Of a stretch of DNA of 64,000 nucleotides, positions 26,637-35,312 are shown piece after piece. The notes below the pieces were generated by a model. It was not told where the DNA came from. It searched no databases and saw only the letters and a program-made list of their open reading frames with translations. Source of the DNA: Candidatus Onthenecus intestinigallinarum (lineage in GTDB: Bacteria; Bacillota; Clostridia; Christensenellales; Aristaeellaceae); NCBI GenBank assembly GCA_018713325.1, contig DVFJ01000013.1:1-64000 (forward strand), given 5' to 3'. Each line of letters starts with the position of its first letter. Positions within the stretch are counted from its first letter, which is position 1. The translations under genes were made by a program, and so were the position numbers.

Positions 26637-27557
26637 GTGGACGCGCCCTTTCCGCCGCTGCGCGCGGCGCTCGGTTCGCTGCTGGCGGTCGCCCTGCTGC
26701 GTCCGTTGCTATCGCTGCTCTATGCGCGGTTTGCCCCCGCCGGCATGGCCGGCTATTACGCGGCCTGCACCCTGCAGGAGATCGCGCTCTTTGCGTTGCC
26801 CGCATACCTTGTGCTGGATGTGTTCCACCCCCATGCGCGCGCCTCGGTGCGGCGCGGTCCGCTTCGCCTGCGCGAAGCGGTTTCGTTTTTCCTCGCGGCC
26901 GCGCCGGGCGTGCTGCTGCTGGCCGTCCTGACGGGCCTGTGGCTGCTTCTTTTGCAGGCGCTGGGCCTGCGCGTGGACTCGGCCGGCGCGGCCGCGCCCG
27001 CAAACGGCGCGGAGCTGGCCGCAGCGCTGTTGGCCATGGCCGTGGTCCCCGCGCTGTGCGAGGAGTGGTTCTTCCGCGGCATGCTCTTTGCCGCGCTGGA
27101 GCCGCGCTGCGGCACGCGCGGCGCGCTGCTCCTGAGCGCGCTGGCGTTTGCGCTGATGCACGGCAGTCTGATCTCGCTGCCCGTGCACCTGCTGCTGGGC
27201 CTGCTGCTGGGCGCGCTCCTGACCGGCACGCGCTCGATCGCCGCGCCCGCGCTCTACCACAGCGCGCACAACGCCGTGACGCTGGTGTCGGGCTTTCTGA
27301 TTGCGCGCGTCGCGCCGGATGAGATCATGCAATGGGCGGCCCTCGCGCCTGCGCTGTTGGCCGCGGCGCTGTTGCTCTTTGCGCTCCTGATGGCGCTGCC
27401 GCTGCGCGCCCGCGAGCGGGCGGGCGGGGCCTATGCGCCCTACCGGCTGCCCGCGGGCAGGCCGCTGGCGCGGGACGAGCGCGCGCTGCTGGCCGCCTGC
27501 GCGCTGGCGCTGGCATGGCCGTATGTCCAGAGTCTGTTGGGAGGGATGCTGCCGTGA
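26637..27557 (+). CDS. CPBP-family intramembrane metalloprotease
   Basis: A 306-aa membrane protein with about eight hydrophobic segments and the CPBP/CAAX motifs CEEWFFRGML (EE at 142-143), FALMHGSL and SAHNAV. These supply the glutamates, His and Asn of the active site. The GTG at 26637 follows GGAGG inside the end of the LCP gene. The substrate is unknown; the family includes prenyl proteases and bacteriocin-immunity proteins. The stop overlaps the rlmH start (GTGA). Confidence 0.87.
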   Translation: MDAPFPPLRAALGSLLAVALLRPLLSLLYARFAPAGMAGYYAACTLQEIALFALPAYLVLDVFHPHARASVRRGPLRLREAVSFFLAAAPGVLLLAVLTGLWLLLLQALGLRVDSAGAAAPANGAELAAALLAMAVVPALCEEWFFRGMLFAALEPRCGTRGALLLSALAFALMHGSLISLPVHLLLGLLLGALLTGTRSIAAPALYHSAHNAVTLVSGFLIARVAPDEIMQWAALAPALLAAALLLFALLMALPLRARERAGGAYAPYRLPAGRPLARDERALLAACALALAWPYVQSLLGGMLP

Positions 27558-28033
27558 CGATTGCGGTCGTCGGCGTGGGCCGGCTGCGCGAGCGGTTCTA
27601 CCGCGACGCAGCCGACGAATACCTCAAGCGATTGAAGCGCTTCGGGCCGGTCGAGGAGATCGAGCTGCCCGACCTGCCCGAGCCTGCGAACAGCTCGCCG
27701 GCCATTGAGGAGCAGATCCGCCGCAGGGAGGGGGAGGGCATCCTCGCACGCGTGAAGCCGGGCGATCACGTGGTGGCGCTGTGCATCGACGGGCGGCAGA
27801 TGACCTCGGAGCAGCTGGCCGCGCGCGTGCGGGCGCTGGAGGACCGCGGCGTGCAGCGAACGCTGTTCGTGATCGGCGGTTCGCTGGGCCTGTCGGACGC
27901 GGTCGTGCGCCGTGCCGACGAGCGGCTCTCGTTTTCCCCGATGACGTTTCCCCACCAGCTCGCCCGCGTCATGCTGCTCGAGCAGCTCTACCGCGCGCGC
28001 AAGATCGGCGCGAACGAGCGGTATCACAAATAA
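27554..28033 (+). CDS. rlmH: 23S rRNA (pseudouridine-1915-N3)-methyltransferase RlmH
   Basis: SPOUT-class methyltransferase acting on pseudouridine 1915 in helix 69 of 70S ribosomes. At 159 aa it is the exact family length, with IGGSLGLSDAV (SAM knot) and LSFSPMTFPHQLARVMLLEQLYRA at the C-terminus, ending NERYHK. The start is the GTG at 27554 overlapping the CPBP stop. A longer upstream frame belongs to the CPBP gene's shadow. Widespread in Firmicutes, often close to the origin. Confidence 0.95.
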   Translation: MTIAVVGVGRLRERFYRDAADEYLKRLKRFGPVEEIELPDLPEPANSSPAIEEQIRRREGEGILARVKPGDHVVALCIDGRQMTSEQLAARVRALEDRGVQRTLFVIGGSLGLSDAVVRRADERLSFSPMTFPHQLARVMLLEQLYRARKIGANERYHK

Positions 28034-28063
28034 AGCACAGGACAAAAGAAAGAAGGAATCCAC

Positions 28064-29281
28064 ATGCGCGCCCATGAACGACTGCTCGCCTACGTCCGCG
28101 TGGACACGACCTCCGACGAATTTGCCGGGAAGACCCCCTCGACCCCCGGTCAGCTGGAGCTGGCCGGCCAGCTCGCAGCGGAGATGCGCTCCCTCTCCTT
28201 TGAGGGCGTGCGCGTCACGGACGACGGCTTCGTCTATGGCTTCCTGCCCGCGACAAAGGGCCTGGAGCACCTGCCCTGCCTGGGCCTGATCGCCCACATG
28301 GACACCGCGCCAGACTTTGCCGGCAAGGATGTGCGCCCGCAGGTGCACGAGCGCTACGACGGCGGCGACGTGCGCCTGGCCGGCTCGGGCGACGTGCTCT
28401 CGCCGGCGCAGTTCCCCACGCTGGCGCGCCTGGCGGGCAAGACGCTCATCACCACCGACGGCACGACGCTGCTGGGCGCGGACGACAAGGCCGGCATCGC
28501 CGAGATCCTGACTGCGTGCGAGCAGATCGTGCAAAGCGGCGCGCCGCACTGCCGGCTGGCCGTGGCGTTTACGCCGGATGAGGAGATCGGCTCGGGCATC
28601 GAGCGCTTCGACGTGGCGGGCTTTGGCGCGGACTTCGCCTATACGGTCGACGGCGGCGATCCGGGCGAGCTGGGCTTTGAGAACTTCAACGCGTGCGGCG
28701 CGCAGTTCGACGTGCAGGGCGTGAGCGTGCACCCCGGCAGCGCCAAGGACACGATGGTCAACGCGTCGCTGGTGGCCATGCAGATCAACGCCATGCTGCC
28801 CGCCGGCGAGACGCCGCGCGACACCGAGGGGCGCGAGGGCTTCTTCCACCTGACGGACATGCAGGGCGACGTGGAGAGGGCGCGTCTGCGCTACATCGTG
28901 CGCGAGCACGACGCGGCGCGGTTCGAGGCGCGCAAGGAGCAGCTGCGCCACATCGAGCAGCTGATCAACCACCGCTATGGCGCGGGCACGGCCAAGCTGA
29001 CGATCCGCGAGCAGTACCGCAACATGATCGAGCAGATCCGCCCGCACATGCACCTGGTCGAGAACGCGCACGAGGCCATGCGCGAGGCCGGCATGGAGCC
29101 GCAGGATGTGCCCGTTCGCGGCGGCACGGACGGCGCGCGCCTTTGCTACATGGGCCTGCCCTGCCCGAACCTGTGCACCGGCGGCTATGCGTTCCACGGG
29201 CGCTTCGAGCACATCGCCGTGGAGGATATGGACGCCTGCGTGCGCATGCTCGTGGAGCTGGTCGCGCGCTATTCGCGCTGA
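28064..29281 (+). CDS. pepT: Peptidase T (tripeptide aminopeptidase)
   Basis: Zinc aminopeptidase of family M20B that removes the N-terminal residue of tripeptides in the cytosol. The 405-aa length is typical. The motifs GLIAHMDTAPDF, LLGADDKAGIAEI, FTPDEEIGSG, VDGGDPGELGFENFNA, PGSAKDTMVNA and RGGTDGARLCYMGLPCPNLCTGG give the metal ligands and dimer-exchange regions in order. AGAAGGAAT precedes the ATG. It fits an amino-acid-scavenging lifestyle. Confidence 0.95.
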   Translation: MRAHERLLAYVRVDTTSDEFAGKTPSTPGQLELAGQLAAEMRSLSFEGVRVTDDGFVYGFLPATKGLEHLPCLGLIAHMDTAPDFAGKDVRPQVHERYDGGDVRLAGSGDVLSPAQFPTLARLAGKTLITTDGTTLLGADDKAGIAEILTACEQIVQSGAPHCRLAVAFTPDEEIGSGIERFDVAGFGADFAYTVDGGDPGELGFENFNACGAQFDVQGVSVHPGSAKDTMVNASLVAMQINAMLPAGETPRDTEGREGFFHLTDMQGDVERARLRYIVREHDAARFEARKEQLRHIEQLINHRYGAGTAKLTIREQYRNMIEQIRPHMHLVENAHEAMREAGMEPQDVPVRGGTDGARLCYMGLPCPNLCTGGYAFHGRFEHIAVEDMDACVRMLVELVARYSR

Positions 29282-29307
29282 CCCGCCGCCATTTGCGCAC
29301 GGGGTGG

Positions 29308-29337
29308 GTGACAGCCAAACCCGGGGTGTGATATAAT
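29308..29337 (+). promoter_or_regulatory. Promoter of the secreted-protein pair
   Basis: GTGACA (29308-29313), 18-bp spacer, TATAAT (29332-29337) with an extended -10 TG. Confidence 0.7.
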
Positions 29338-29395
29338 AGGAGGAAGAAGGCGCACCCCGCCCAACGAACACAACGGACAGAAAGGAATCCCGCCC

Positions 29396-30937
29396 ATGAA
29401 ACGATTGGCCTTGCTCCTGCTCATCCTGCTGCTGGCGGCGCCCCATGCGCTGTGCGAGGAAGAGCCCACCTATGTCTTCCCCTTCGAGGGCTTCCGCTTC
29501 ACCGCCGCCGAGGGCGAGCGCGTGCTGACGCAGGACAACCTCTCGGAGTATGCGGAGCTGCTCGCCAGCCTGGGCACCTCGCCCGAGGTGATGCTCTCCA
29601 GCTTCGCCGCCAGCCAGACGGTGATGGAGGTGCTGCCCGAGGGCGGCGGCCAGTATGCGCTGCGCGTGGCCGGCGCGGGCGAGTTTTCCACCTACGGCTC
29701 CGCCGCGCAGATGGACGAGGAGGCGCGCGCGGCGTTTTGCGCGTCCTTTGCCGATTCGGGCATGTATCAGGACGTCGCGTGGTCCGAGAACCTGCCCGAC
29801 TACCTGACGATGACCTCCTCCGCGCTGCAGGGCGACGCGCAGGTCTACACCCTCTCGTATGTGACGCTGCGCCACGGGCAGCTCTATCTCATGAGCGCCA
29901 CGGTCATCGGCCGCGCGCCGGACGCGCAGGACGCCCAGGCGTTGGAGGAGCTGCTCTCGCGCGTGACGTTCCTGGGCCGCCTGGCCACGCCGGAGCCGAC
30001 GCCCAGCCCCACGCCGGAGCCGACGCCCAGCCCCACGCCCCGGCCGACCCCCGGCAGCGCGCAGCTGACCGCCTCGCAGGAGGGCCTGACGCTCATCGTC
30101 GCGGACATGCCCGCATGGACCGACGAGGAGGACCTGACCGTCACCGGCACGACGATGGCCGGCGCGACGGTGCGCCTGATGTATGCGGGCGAGCGCATCG
30201 CGCGGGCCACGGCGGACCAGCGCGGCGCGTTCAGCCTGAGCGCCACGCTGCCCGAGGAGGGCGACCTGTCGCTGACCGTCGAGGCCTCGCTCACCGGCCA
30301 GGCGACCGCCTCGCAGACGTACACCGTGCGCTTTGAGCGCCGCGACGCGCAGATCTCCGTCACCGAGCCGGAGGGCGGCGTCGTGCAGCAGACCAAGTTC
30401 TACCTGCGCGGCGTCACCGAGCCCAACGCAACCGTCTATGTCAAGGGCGAGGGCGTGTCCACCAACGTCAAGGCCAACGCCCGCGGCGTCTTCTCCGTGC
30501 CGATGAACATGGAGAAGGAGGGCACGTTCACCTATGAATTGACGGTCAAGGCCGACGGCCTGAACGAGGGCGGCACGACCTGTACGATCACCCGCCGGTT
30601 CAGCGAGCGCGAGCGGCTGGCCGAGTTCCGCGGCTCGCTGTCGGCCACGAGCTACGACGAGCTGCTGGCCGATCCCGCCGCGCATGAGGGCGAGAAGCTC
30701 TCCTTCCGCGTGCGCATCGCCGCCTTTGGCGACGTGGAGGGAGCGGCCGGCATGCTGGTCTACACCGCCGACATCGGCCGCGACGTCATGACCGACCCCG
30801 TGTGGGTCTTCAGCGACGAGATCCTCTCCTTCGGCGAGGGCGACGTGCTCACGATCTACGTGACGGTCGAGGGCACGTCCGTGGACTACGACGGGCAGCT
30901 GCTGCCGGCCGTGCGCCTGTGGTTCTACAATGAATGA
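29396..30937 (+). CDS. Secreted multi-domain protein with Ig-like and OB-like regions (1)
   Basis: A 513-aa exported protein of unknown function. After a signal peptide (MKRLALLLLILLLAAPHALCEEE) come an N-terminal alpha/beta domain (about 25-195), a Pro/Thr linker built from a 24-bp tandem repeat (PTPSPTPE, near 200-220), two Ig-like beta domains (about 222-310 and 315-405) and a C-terminal segment with YDELLADPAAHEGEKLSFRVRI that resembles OB-like modules. The final Cys of the signal region (ALCEEE) may be a lipobox, although LAAPHALC is only a partial match. It is followed 28 bases later by a paralogue of similar plan. Confidence 0.75.
   Translation: MKRLALLLLILLLAAPHALCEEEPTYVFPFEGFRFTAAEGERVLTQDNLSEYAELLASLGTSPEVMLSSFAASQTVMEVLPEGGGQYALRVAGAGEFSTYGSAAQMDEEARAAFCASFADSGMYQDVAWSENLPDYLTMTSSALQGDAQVYTLSYVTLRHGQLYLMSATVIGRAPDAQDAQALEELLSRVTFLGRLATPEPTPSPTPEPTPSPTPRPTPGSAQLTASQEGLTLIVADMPAWTDEEDLTVTGTTMAGATVRLMYAGERIARATADQRGAFSLSATLPEEGDLSLTVEASLTGQATASQTYTVRFERRDAQISVTEPEGGVVQQTKFYLRGVTEPNATVYVKGEGVSTNVKANARGVFSVPMNMEKEGTFTYELTVKADGLNEGGTTCTITRRFSERERLAEFRGSLSATSYDELLADPAAHEGEKLSFRVRIAAFGDVEGAAGMLVYTADIGRDVMTDPVWVFSDEILSFGEGDVLTIYVTVEGTSVDYDGQLLPAVRLWFYNE
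29991..30045 (+). repeat. 24-bp coding tandem repeat (Pro/Thr linker)
   Basis: Two near-perfect copies of a 24-bp unit encoding PEPTPSPT within the secreted protein gene, plus a degenerate third. It is a flexible linker and could vary in copy number. Confidence 0.7.
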
Positions 30938-30965
30938 TGCGACCGACGCGAGGGAGGTGCCCGCG

Positions 30966-32486
30966 ATGAAACGCGTCTGGACGGCCGCGCTCCTGATTCT
31001 GCTGCTGTCGCTGTGTCCCGCAGCGCTGGCGCAGCAGGTCGTCATGGAGGATGCCGGCGTGGCGATGGAATTCCCCGACCCGTGGCTCGTGCTCTCACCC
31101 GCGACGGTGCGCGTCTATGCGGATCTGCTCGCCGATGCGGGCCTGGACGCCGCCGCGATGGCCGAGCGATATAAACAGGACGGCGTCGTGTGCGAGGCGT
31201 GGTCGGAGGACTTTACGCAGAGCCTGCGGCTGTGCGTCACCTCCGACGAGCGCAGCCAGCGCATCCACGACATCGAGCGGGCGACCTCCAGCGAGCGCAG
31301 CCAGCTCGCCAGCCTGTTTGAGAACAATCGCTACGAGGGCCAGAAGAGCAATGTACGCTATCAGTCGGCCTCCTGGCTGACGCACTCGTCGATGGGCCGC
31401 TTCCTGCTGCTGCGCTACAATGTGCGCGAGAACGATGAGATCGTCGCGCGCGGCCTGCAGTACTTCACCATCCGAAACGGCGTCAACTACGTGATCGACT
31501 GGCAGGTCTCGGGCCGCAGCCTGACGAACGCAGACCTGACGTGGTTCCGCCAGGAGATCCTGGAGAACTTCCTGTTCACCGTGCAGATCGACCCGCCGCC
31601 GCTGCCCGTGACGCTGGAGGTTGCGCTGCCCACGGAGACGGGCAGCGCGGACCTGACCGTATCGGGCACGGCCAGCGCAAACGCCACGCTGACGCTCTCG
31701 GGCGTGTGCGGCGAGGGCGAGCAGACCGTGCTCGCGCAGGGCGCGGCTTCGTCCGGCGGCTCGTTCACCCTCACGTTCACCCTGCCCCAGGAGGGCGAGT
31801 ATTTCCTCACCCTGCGGGCCGAGAAGGAGGGCTATGCCCCCGCCTCTGCGTCGGGCCAGCTGACATATGAAGCCCGGCTGCTGCCGGTCAACTTCACGCA
31901 GCTGCCCACAGGCGACGTCACCACGGACACGACGGCGCTCTCGGGCACGACGCTTTCGGGCGCGTCGATCCAGCTGCTGAGCGAGAAGGGGCTCGTCACG
32001 CGGCGCGTGGGCTCTTCGGGCGCGTTCTCCTTCGAGCTGACGAGCGACACGGAGGGCGTGCACGAGTATACGCTTGTCGTCACGCTCGACGGCTACGACC
32101 AGCGGCGCATCCCCATCACCTTCACGCGCGTGATCACCGACGCGCAGCGCATGCAGGCGATCAAGGATTCCGCAGTACGCCTGTCCTACGCGACGCTGCA
32201 AAACCGCAGCGACGAGCACGCGGGCGAGGTCATGCGCCTGTCGGGCCAGGTGGCCGAGGTCACGCAGGGCGACGGCGTGTGGTTTGTGCGCATGAACATC
32301 ACGCAGGATACGCGCGGCAATTGGAGCAGCCCCGTGCTCATCACCTGCGCGGACAATCCGGGCATCGAGAGCGGCTCCAACATCGTCATCTATGCCAGCG
32401 TGGCCGAGCCCTTCGTGGAGCAGGATCTGGAGGGCCAGGATGTGCTGGTGCCGGGATTTACGTTCATTCTCTGGGAACAACAGTAA
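30966..32486 (+). CDS. Secreted multi-domain protein with Ig-like and OB-like regions (2)
   Basis: A 506-aa paralogue of the upstream gene. The signal peptide (MKRVWTAALLILLLSLCPAALAQQ) precedes an N-terminal domain whose FPDPWLVLSPATVRVYADLLADAGLD parallels the FEGFRFT...YAELLASLG part of the first protein. Two Ig-like domains and a C-terminal LSYATLQNRSDEHAGEVMRLSGQVAEVTQGDG segment (OB-like) follow. It lacks the Pro/Thr linker. The ATG at 30966 follows GGGAGGTG; an earlier ATG at 30930 overlaps the upstream gene and lacks a site. The function is unknown; cotranscription and a shared plan suggest a joint extracellular role. Confidence 0.75.
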   Translation: MKRVWTAALLILLLSLCPAALAQQVVMEDAGVAMEFPDPWLVLSPATVRVYADLLADAGLDAAAMAERYKQDGVVCEAWSEDFTQSLRLCVTSDERSQRIHDIERATSSERSQLASLFENNRYEGQKSNVRYQSASWLTHSSMGRFLLLRYNVRENDEIVARGLQYFTIRNGVNYVIDWQVSGRSLTNADLTWFRQEILENFLFTVQIDPPPLPVTLEVALPTETGSADLTVSGTASANATLTLSGVCGEGEQTVLAQGAASSGGSFTLTFTLPQEGEYFLTLRAEKEGYAPASASGQLTYEARLLPVNFTQLPTGDVTTDTTALSGTTLSGASIQLLSEKGLVTRRVGSSGAFSFELTSDTEGVHEYTLVVTLDGYDQRRIPITFTRVITDAQRMQAIKDSAVRLSYATLQNRSDEHAGEVMRLSGQVAEVTQGDGVWFVRMNITQDTRGNWSSPVLITCADNPGIESGSNIVIYASVAEPFVEQDLEGQDVLVPGFTFILWEQQ

Positions 32487-32492
32487 GCTGCA

Positions 32493-32521
32493 TTGACAAA
32501 AACACAGCGAACCGCTATACT
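32493..32521 (+). promoter_or_regulatory. Promoter of the GT2-GtrA/CapA unit
   Basis: Consensus TTGACA (32493-32498), 17-bp spacer, TATACT (32516-32521). Confidence 0.85.
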
Positions 32522-32582
32522 GTTACCCGGTCTGCGCCCGCATGGCGCAGGCCCCATCCTGATCATATAGGAGGCATCCCGG

Positions 32583-33665
32583 ATGCCGACAGAAAATGAC
32601 AAGCGCTATCTGGTGCTGATCCCGGCCTATAAGCCGGATGAACGCCTGATCACCCTGACCGAGGCGCTCGTCGCGCGCGGGCTGAGGGTGCTCCTCGTCG
32701 ACGATGGCGGGCAGGAGCGCTTCCTGCACATCTTCGCCCGCTGCGAGCAGGCGGGCGCGCACGTCGTGCGCCATGCGGTCAACATGGGCAAGGGCCGCGC
32801 GCTCAAGACCGGCCTGAACGAGATCCTGCTGCACTTTGCGGATGTGCGCGGCGTCGTCACCGCCGATGCGGACGGCCAGCACACGCCCGACGACATCGAA
32901 AAGGTCATCGCCGCCATGGAGGAACACCCGCGCGCCCTGGTGCTCGGCTCGCGCGCGTTCACCGGCAACGTGCCCTTCAAGAGCCGCGCGGGCAATGCGA
33001 TCACGCGCGTGGTCTATCACCTGGCCAGCGGCGTGCGCGTCTACGACACGCAGACGGGCCTGCGCGGCCTGCCCGCAGACAGCCTGCAGGCGATGGTCGC
33101 CATCGACGGCGAGCGCTACGAGTACGAGATGAACGTGTTGCTCAAGCTGCGCGAGATGAACATGCCCGTCGTCGAGGTGCCGATCCAGACCATCTATATC
33201 GACGACAACAAGGGCTCGCACTTCCATCCCGTGCGCGACGCCTGGCGCATCTACCGCGTGATTCTGCGCTTCATCTTCTCCTCGGCCGCGTCCTTTGCAA
33301 TCGACTACGGCCTGTATCTGCTGCTCTATCCGCTCTTTGCGCGCCTGCTCCTCGCGCATCCCGGCTGGGCGGCCGGCGTCAGCTACGCCGCCTCGCGCAT
33401 CGTCTCCTCGCTGGTGAACTATCACCTCAACAAACACACGGTCTTTGGTGGACAGGGCGGGCATAGCGCGATCGCGCGCTACTATGCGCTGGCCGCCGTA
33501 CAGCTGCTCGTCGGTGCTGGCCTGACCTCGCTGCTCGCGCGTGTGGTGCCGGCCGGCCTGGCCAAGCTGCCCATCGACGCGTGCCTGTTCTGCATCAGCT
33601 TCATCATCCAGCGCGACTTTGTGTTCCGCAGCCGCCATCAGCGCAGGGCGTCCAGGGACGCCTGA
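32583..33665 (+). CDS. GT2 glycosyltransferase fused to a GtrA membrane domain
   Basis: A 360-aa bifunctional membrane protein. Residues ~8-220 form a DPM1-like GT-A domain (VLIPAYKPDE, LLVDDGG, TADADGQHTPDD as the DxD site, YEYEMNVLLKLRE). Residues ~230-350 form a four-helix GtrA domain (FIFSSAASFAIDYGLYLLL, SRIVSSLVNYHLNKHTVF, FIIQRDFVF). It probably makes and flips an undecaprenyl-phosphate sugar for surface glycosylation. The CapA gene follows after 20 bases. Confidence 0.9.
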   Translation: MPTENDKRYLVLIPAYKPDERLITLTEALVARGLRVLLVDDGGQERFLHIFARCEQAGAHVVRHAVNMGKGRALKTGLNEILLHFADVRGVVTADADGQHTPDDIEKVIAAMEEHPRALVLGSRAFTGNVPFKSRAGNAITRVVYHLASGVRVYDTQTGLRGLPADSLQAMVAIDGERYEYEMNVLLKLREMNMPVVEVPIQTIYIDDNKGSHFHPVRDAWRIYRVILRFIFSSAASFAIDYGLYLLLYPLFARLLLAHPGWAAGVSYAASRIVSSLVNYHLNKHTVFGGQGGHSAIARYYALAAVQLLVGAGLTSLLARVVPAGLAKLPIDACLFCISFIIQRDFVFRSRHQRRASRDA

Positions 33666-33685
33666 AGCTGCGGGGAGGATTTCAC

Positions 33686-34777
33686 ATGAAACACATCTTC
33701 CGTCTGCTGCTCGCGTGCGCCATGTTGGCGTGCGCGTGCGCCGCGTCCGCCGAAGAGGCGGACGCATCGTTTTATGGCGCCGCGACGGCGTCGCAGGCCG
33801 AGGGCGTCGTGGTGACGATCAGCGCCGCCGGCGATGTGATCATCGGCGCGGACGCGCGCAAGGAGAAAAATGTCTTCGAGGAGGAGCTCGCGCGCCAGGG
33901 CGGGGACCTGACCTTTCCCTGGCGCAACGTGCGCGACCTGCTCCTCGCGGACGATCTGACGATCGTCAACCTCGAGTGCGCGCTGACCGACGCGCCCATC
34001 GCCGCGGACCGGATGAGCCACTCCTACGTGTTCGCCGCGCCGCCGTCCTATGCCGTCACATTCGTGGGCAGCGGCGTCGAGGCCGTCGCGCTGGAGAACA
34101 ATCACGTCATGGATCACGGCGAGCAGGGCTATGCGGATACCTGCGCCGCGCTGGATGGCGTGGGCGTGCTCTACAGCGGGCATCTGGGGCCGTGTGTGTA
34201 TACGACGGCGTCGGGCGTGCGCGTGGGCATGCTCTCCTATCAGACGTTTGACGGGCGCTATGCGGACATCTACGAGCAGATGCCCGGCGACATTGAGGCG
34301 CTGCGCGCGCAGGGTTGCCAGATCGTCGTCGTCAGCTACCACTGGGGCGACGAGAACGAGTACACCCCCAACGCGCGCCAGGTGCCCTTGGGCCGCGCGA
34401 CGGTCGACGCGGGCGCGGACCTCGTGCTCGGCCATCACAGCCACCGCATCAACCCCATCGAGCTGTACAAGGACAAGTACATCTGCTATTCGCTGGCCAA
34501 CTTCTCCTTCGCCGGCAACGTCCGCCCGTCGGACCGGGATACGTTCATCTTCCAGCTGCGCCTGCGCGTGCTGCCGGACGGCACGGTCGAAAACGAGGAT
34601 ATGCGCATCGTGCCCTGCTGCGTCAGCTCCGTCGAGGGCTACAGCGACTTCATCCCCACGCCCTACGGCCCAGAGGAAGCCGCGCGCGTCGCGCAGCGCC
34701 TGGTCGAACTGGGAGATGGGCTCGAATACGCGCTGGACGCCTATCCGCTGGAATGGGATTGCGGTTTATCCGATTGA
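33686..34777 (+). CDS. CapA-family secreted metallophosphoesterase-like protein
   Basis: A 363-aa exported protein of the PGA_cap/CapA family, named after poly-gamma-glutamate capsule proteins but of mixed function. The signal peptide ends near ASA-EEA. The motifs ISAAGDVIIGAD, NLECALTDAP, ALENNHVMDHG, VVSYHWGDENEYTPN and VLGHHSHRINPIELY match the calcineurin-like fold used by the family. The ATG at 33686 follows GGGGAGG. It is probably cotranscribed with the glycosyltransferase, suggesting an envelope-polymer role. Confidence 0.87.
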   Translation: MKHIFRLLLACAMLACACAASAEEADASFYGAATASQAEGVVVTISAAGDVIIGADARKEKNVFEEELARQGGDLTFPWRNVRDLLLADDLTIVNLECALTDAPIAADRMSHSYVFAAPPSYAVTFVGSGVEAVALENNHVMDHGEQGYADTCAALDGVGVLYSGHLGPCVYTTASGVRVGMLSYQTFDGRYADIYEQMPGDIEALRAQGCQIVVVSYHWGDENEYTPNARQVPLGRATVDAGADLVLGHHSHRINPIELYKDKYICYSLANFSFAGNVRPSDRDTFIFQLRLRVLPDGTVENEDMRIVPCCVSSVEGYSDFIPTPYGPEEAARVAQRLVELGDGLEYALDAYPLEWDCGLSD

Positions 34778-34802
34778 AAAGCGGGGAAAAATGGTGTATG
34801 AT
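34774..34802 (+). promoter_or_regulatory. Promoter of the DUF1858 gene
   Basis: TTGAAA (34774-34779), 17-bp spacer, TATGAT (34797-34802), overlapping the last codons of the CapA gene. Confidence 0.75.
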
Positions 34803-34864
34803 AGAGAAGATCCCATGCAGTCTTTTCACGCCCTGTGCGTGAATTTTAGAGGAGGCGTTTTCCC

Positions 34865-35071
34865 ATGCAGGAGGTTACCAAGGAAATGTCCATCGGCGAA
34901 GTGCTGCGCATGAACCGCGGCACCGCGCGCATCTTCATGGAGTTTGGCATGCACTGCCTGACCTGCCCGCACGCGACGGCCGAGAGCATCGCGGAGGCCG
35001 GCGGCGTGCACGGCATCAACGTCGACGAGCTGGTGCATCAGCTCAACGAGTACCTGGCCGAGCAGCAGTAA
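34865..35071 (+). CDS. DUF1858 domain protein with CxxC
   Basis: A 68-aa protein with the hybrid-cluster-associated DUF1858 pattern: VTKEMSIGEVL, then FMEFGMHCLTCPHA with a redox-type C31-LT-C34, then SIAEAGGVHGINVDELVHQLNEYL. Free-standing copies are common in anaerobes and are thought to carry a disulfide or bind metal; no activity is established. It has its own promoter and terminator. Confidence 0.88.
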   Translation: MQEVTKEMSIGEVLRMNRGTARIFMEFGMHCLTCPHATAESIAEAGGVHGINVDELVHQLNEYLAEQQ

Positions 35072-35083
35072 TCCGGGCTGCAT

Positions 35084-35121
35084 CGCGGAGGTTTCACGGC
35101 GCGTGAACCTCCGCGTTTTTT
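35084..35121 (+). terminator. Terminator of the DUF1858 gene
   Basis: CGCGGAGGTTtCACG / CGTGAACCTCCGCG stem followed by TTTTTTG. It also separates the gene from the DnaA-box cluster. Confidence 0.85.
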
Positions 35122-35169
35122 GTGCCCGGCGTACGCCGAAACTCCGCGTCTGCCGGCGAATAAATCACC

Positions 35170-35312
35170 TTATCCACAGAAAAGCGGAAACTGGGGACAA
35201 ATCTGTGGATAACTTTGCACAGGCTTTTTTCTGTCCAAAAGACTGGAAATAACGGCATTCGACGGCACTTGTCCACAATATCCACAGGAAAAACCGCAAA
35301 AGCTGTGGATAA
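35170..35312. other. DnaA-box cluster (origin-like or DnaA-titrating region)
   Basis: Five DnaA boxes lie within 143 bp of AT-enriched intergenic DNA. TTATCCACA at 35170-35178 (+), TGTGGATAA at 35204-35212 and at 35304-35312 (both -) are perfect. TTGTCCACA at 35269-35277 and ATATCCACA at 35278-35286 have one mismatch each and are adjacent. Perfect 9-mers like this should be very rare by chance in GC-rich DNA. No dnaA or dnaN gene flanks it, so it may be a relocated origin element or a DnaA-titrating or regulatory cluster like those of B. subtilis. Confidence 0.85.

Noticed and set aside
29991-30045. Tandem repeat as a possible CRISPR or regulatory repeat
   Set aside because: The unit is a multiple of three, lies in frame inside a secreted protein and encodes a Pro/Thr linker, with no spacers.
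35084-35121. GGTTTCACGGCGCGTGAACC as a parS-like site
   Set aside because: It lacks the central CACGTG of parS and is the stem of a terminator with a T6 tract.
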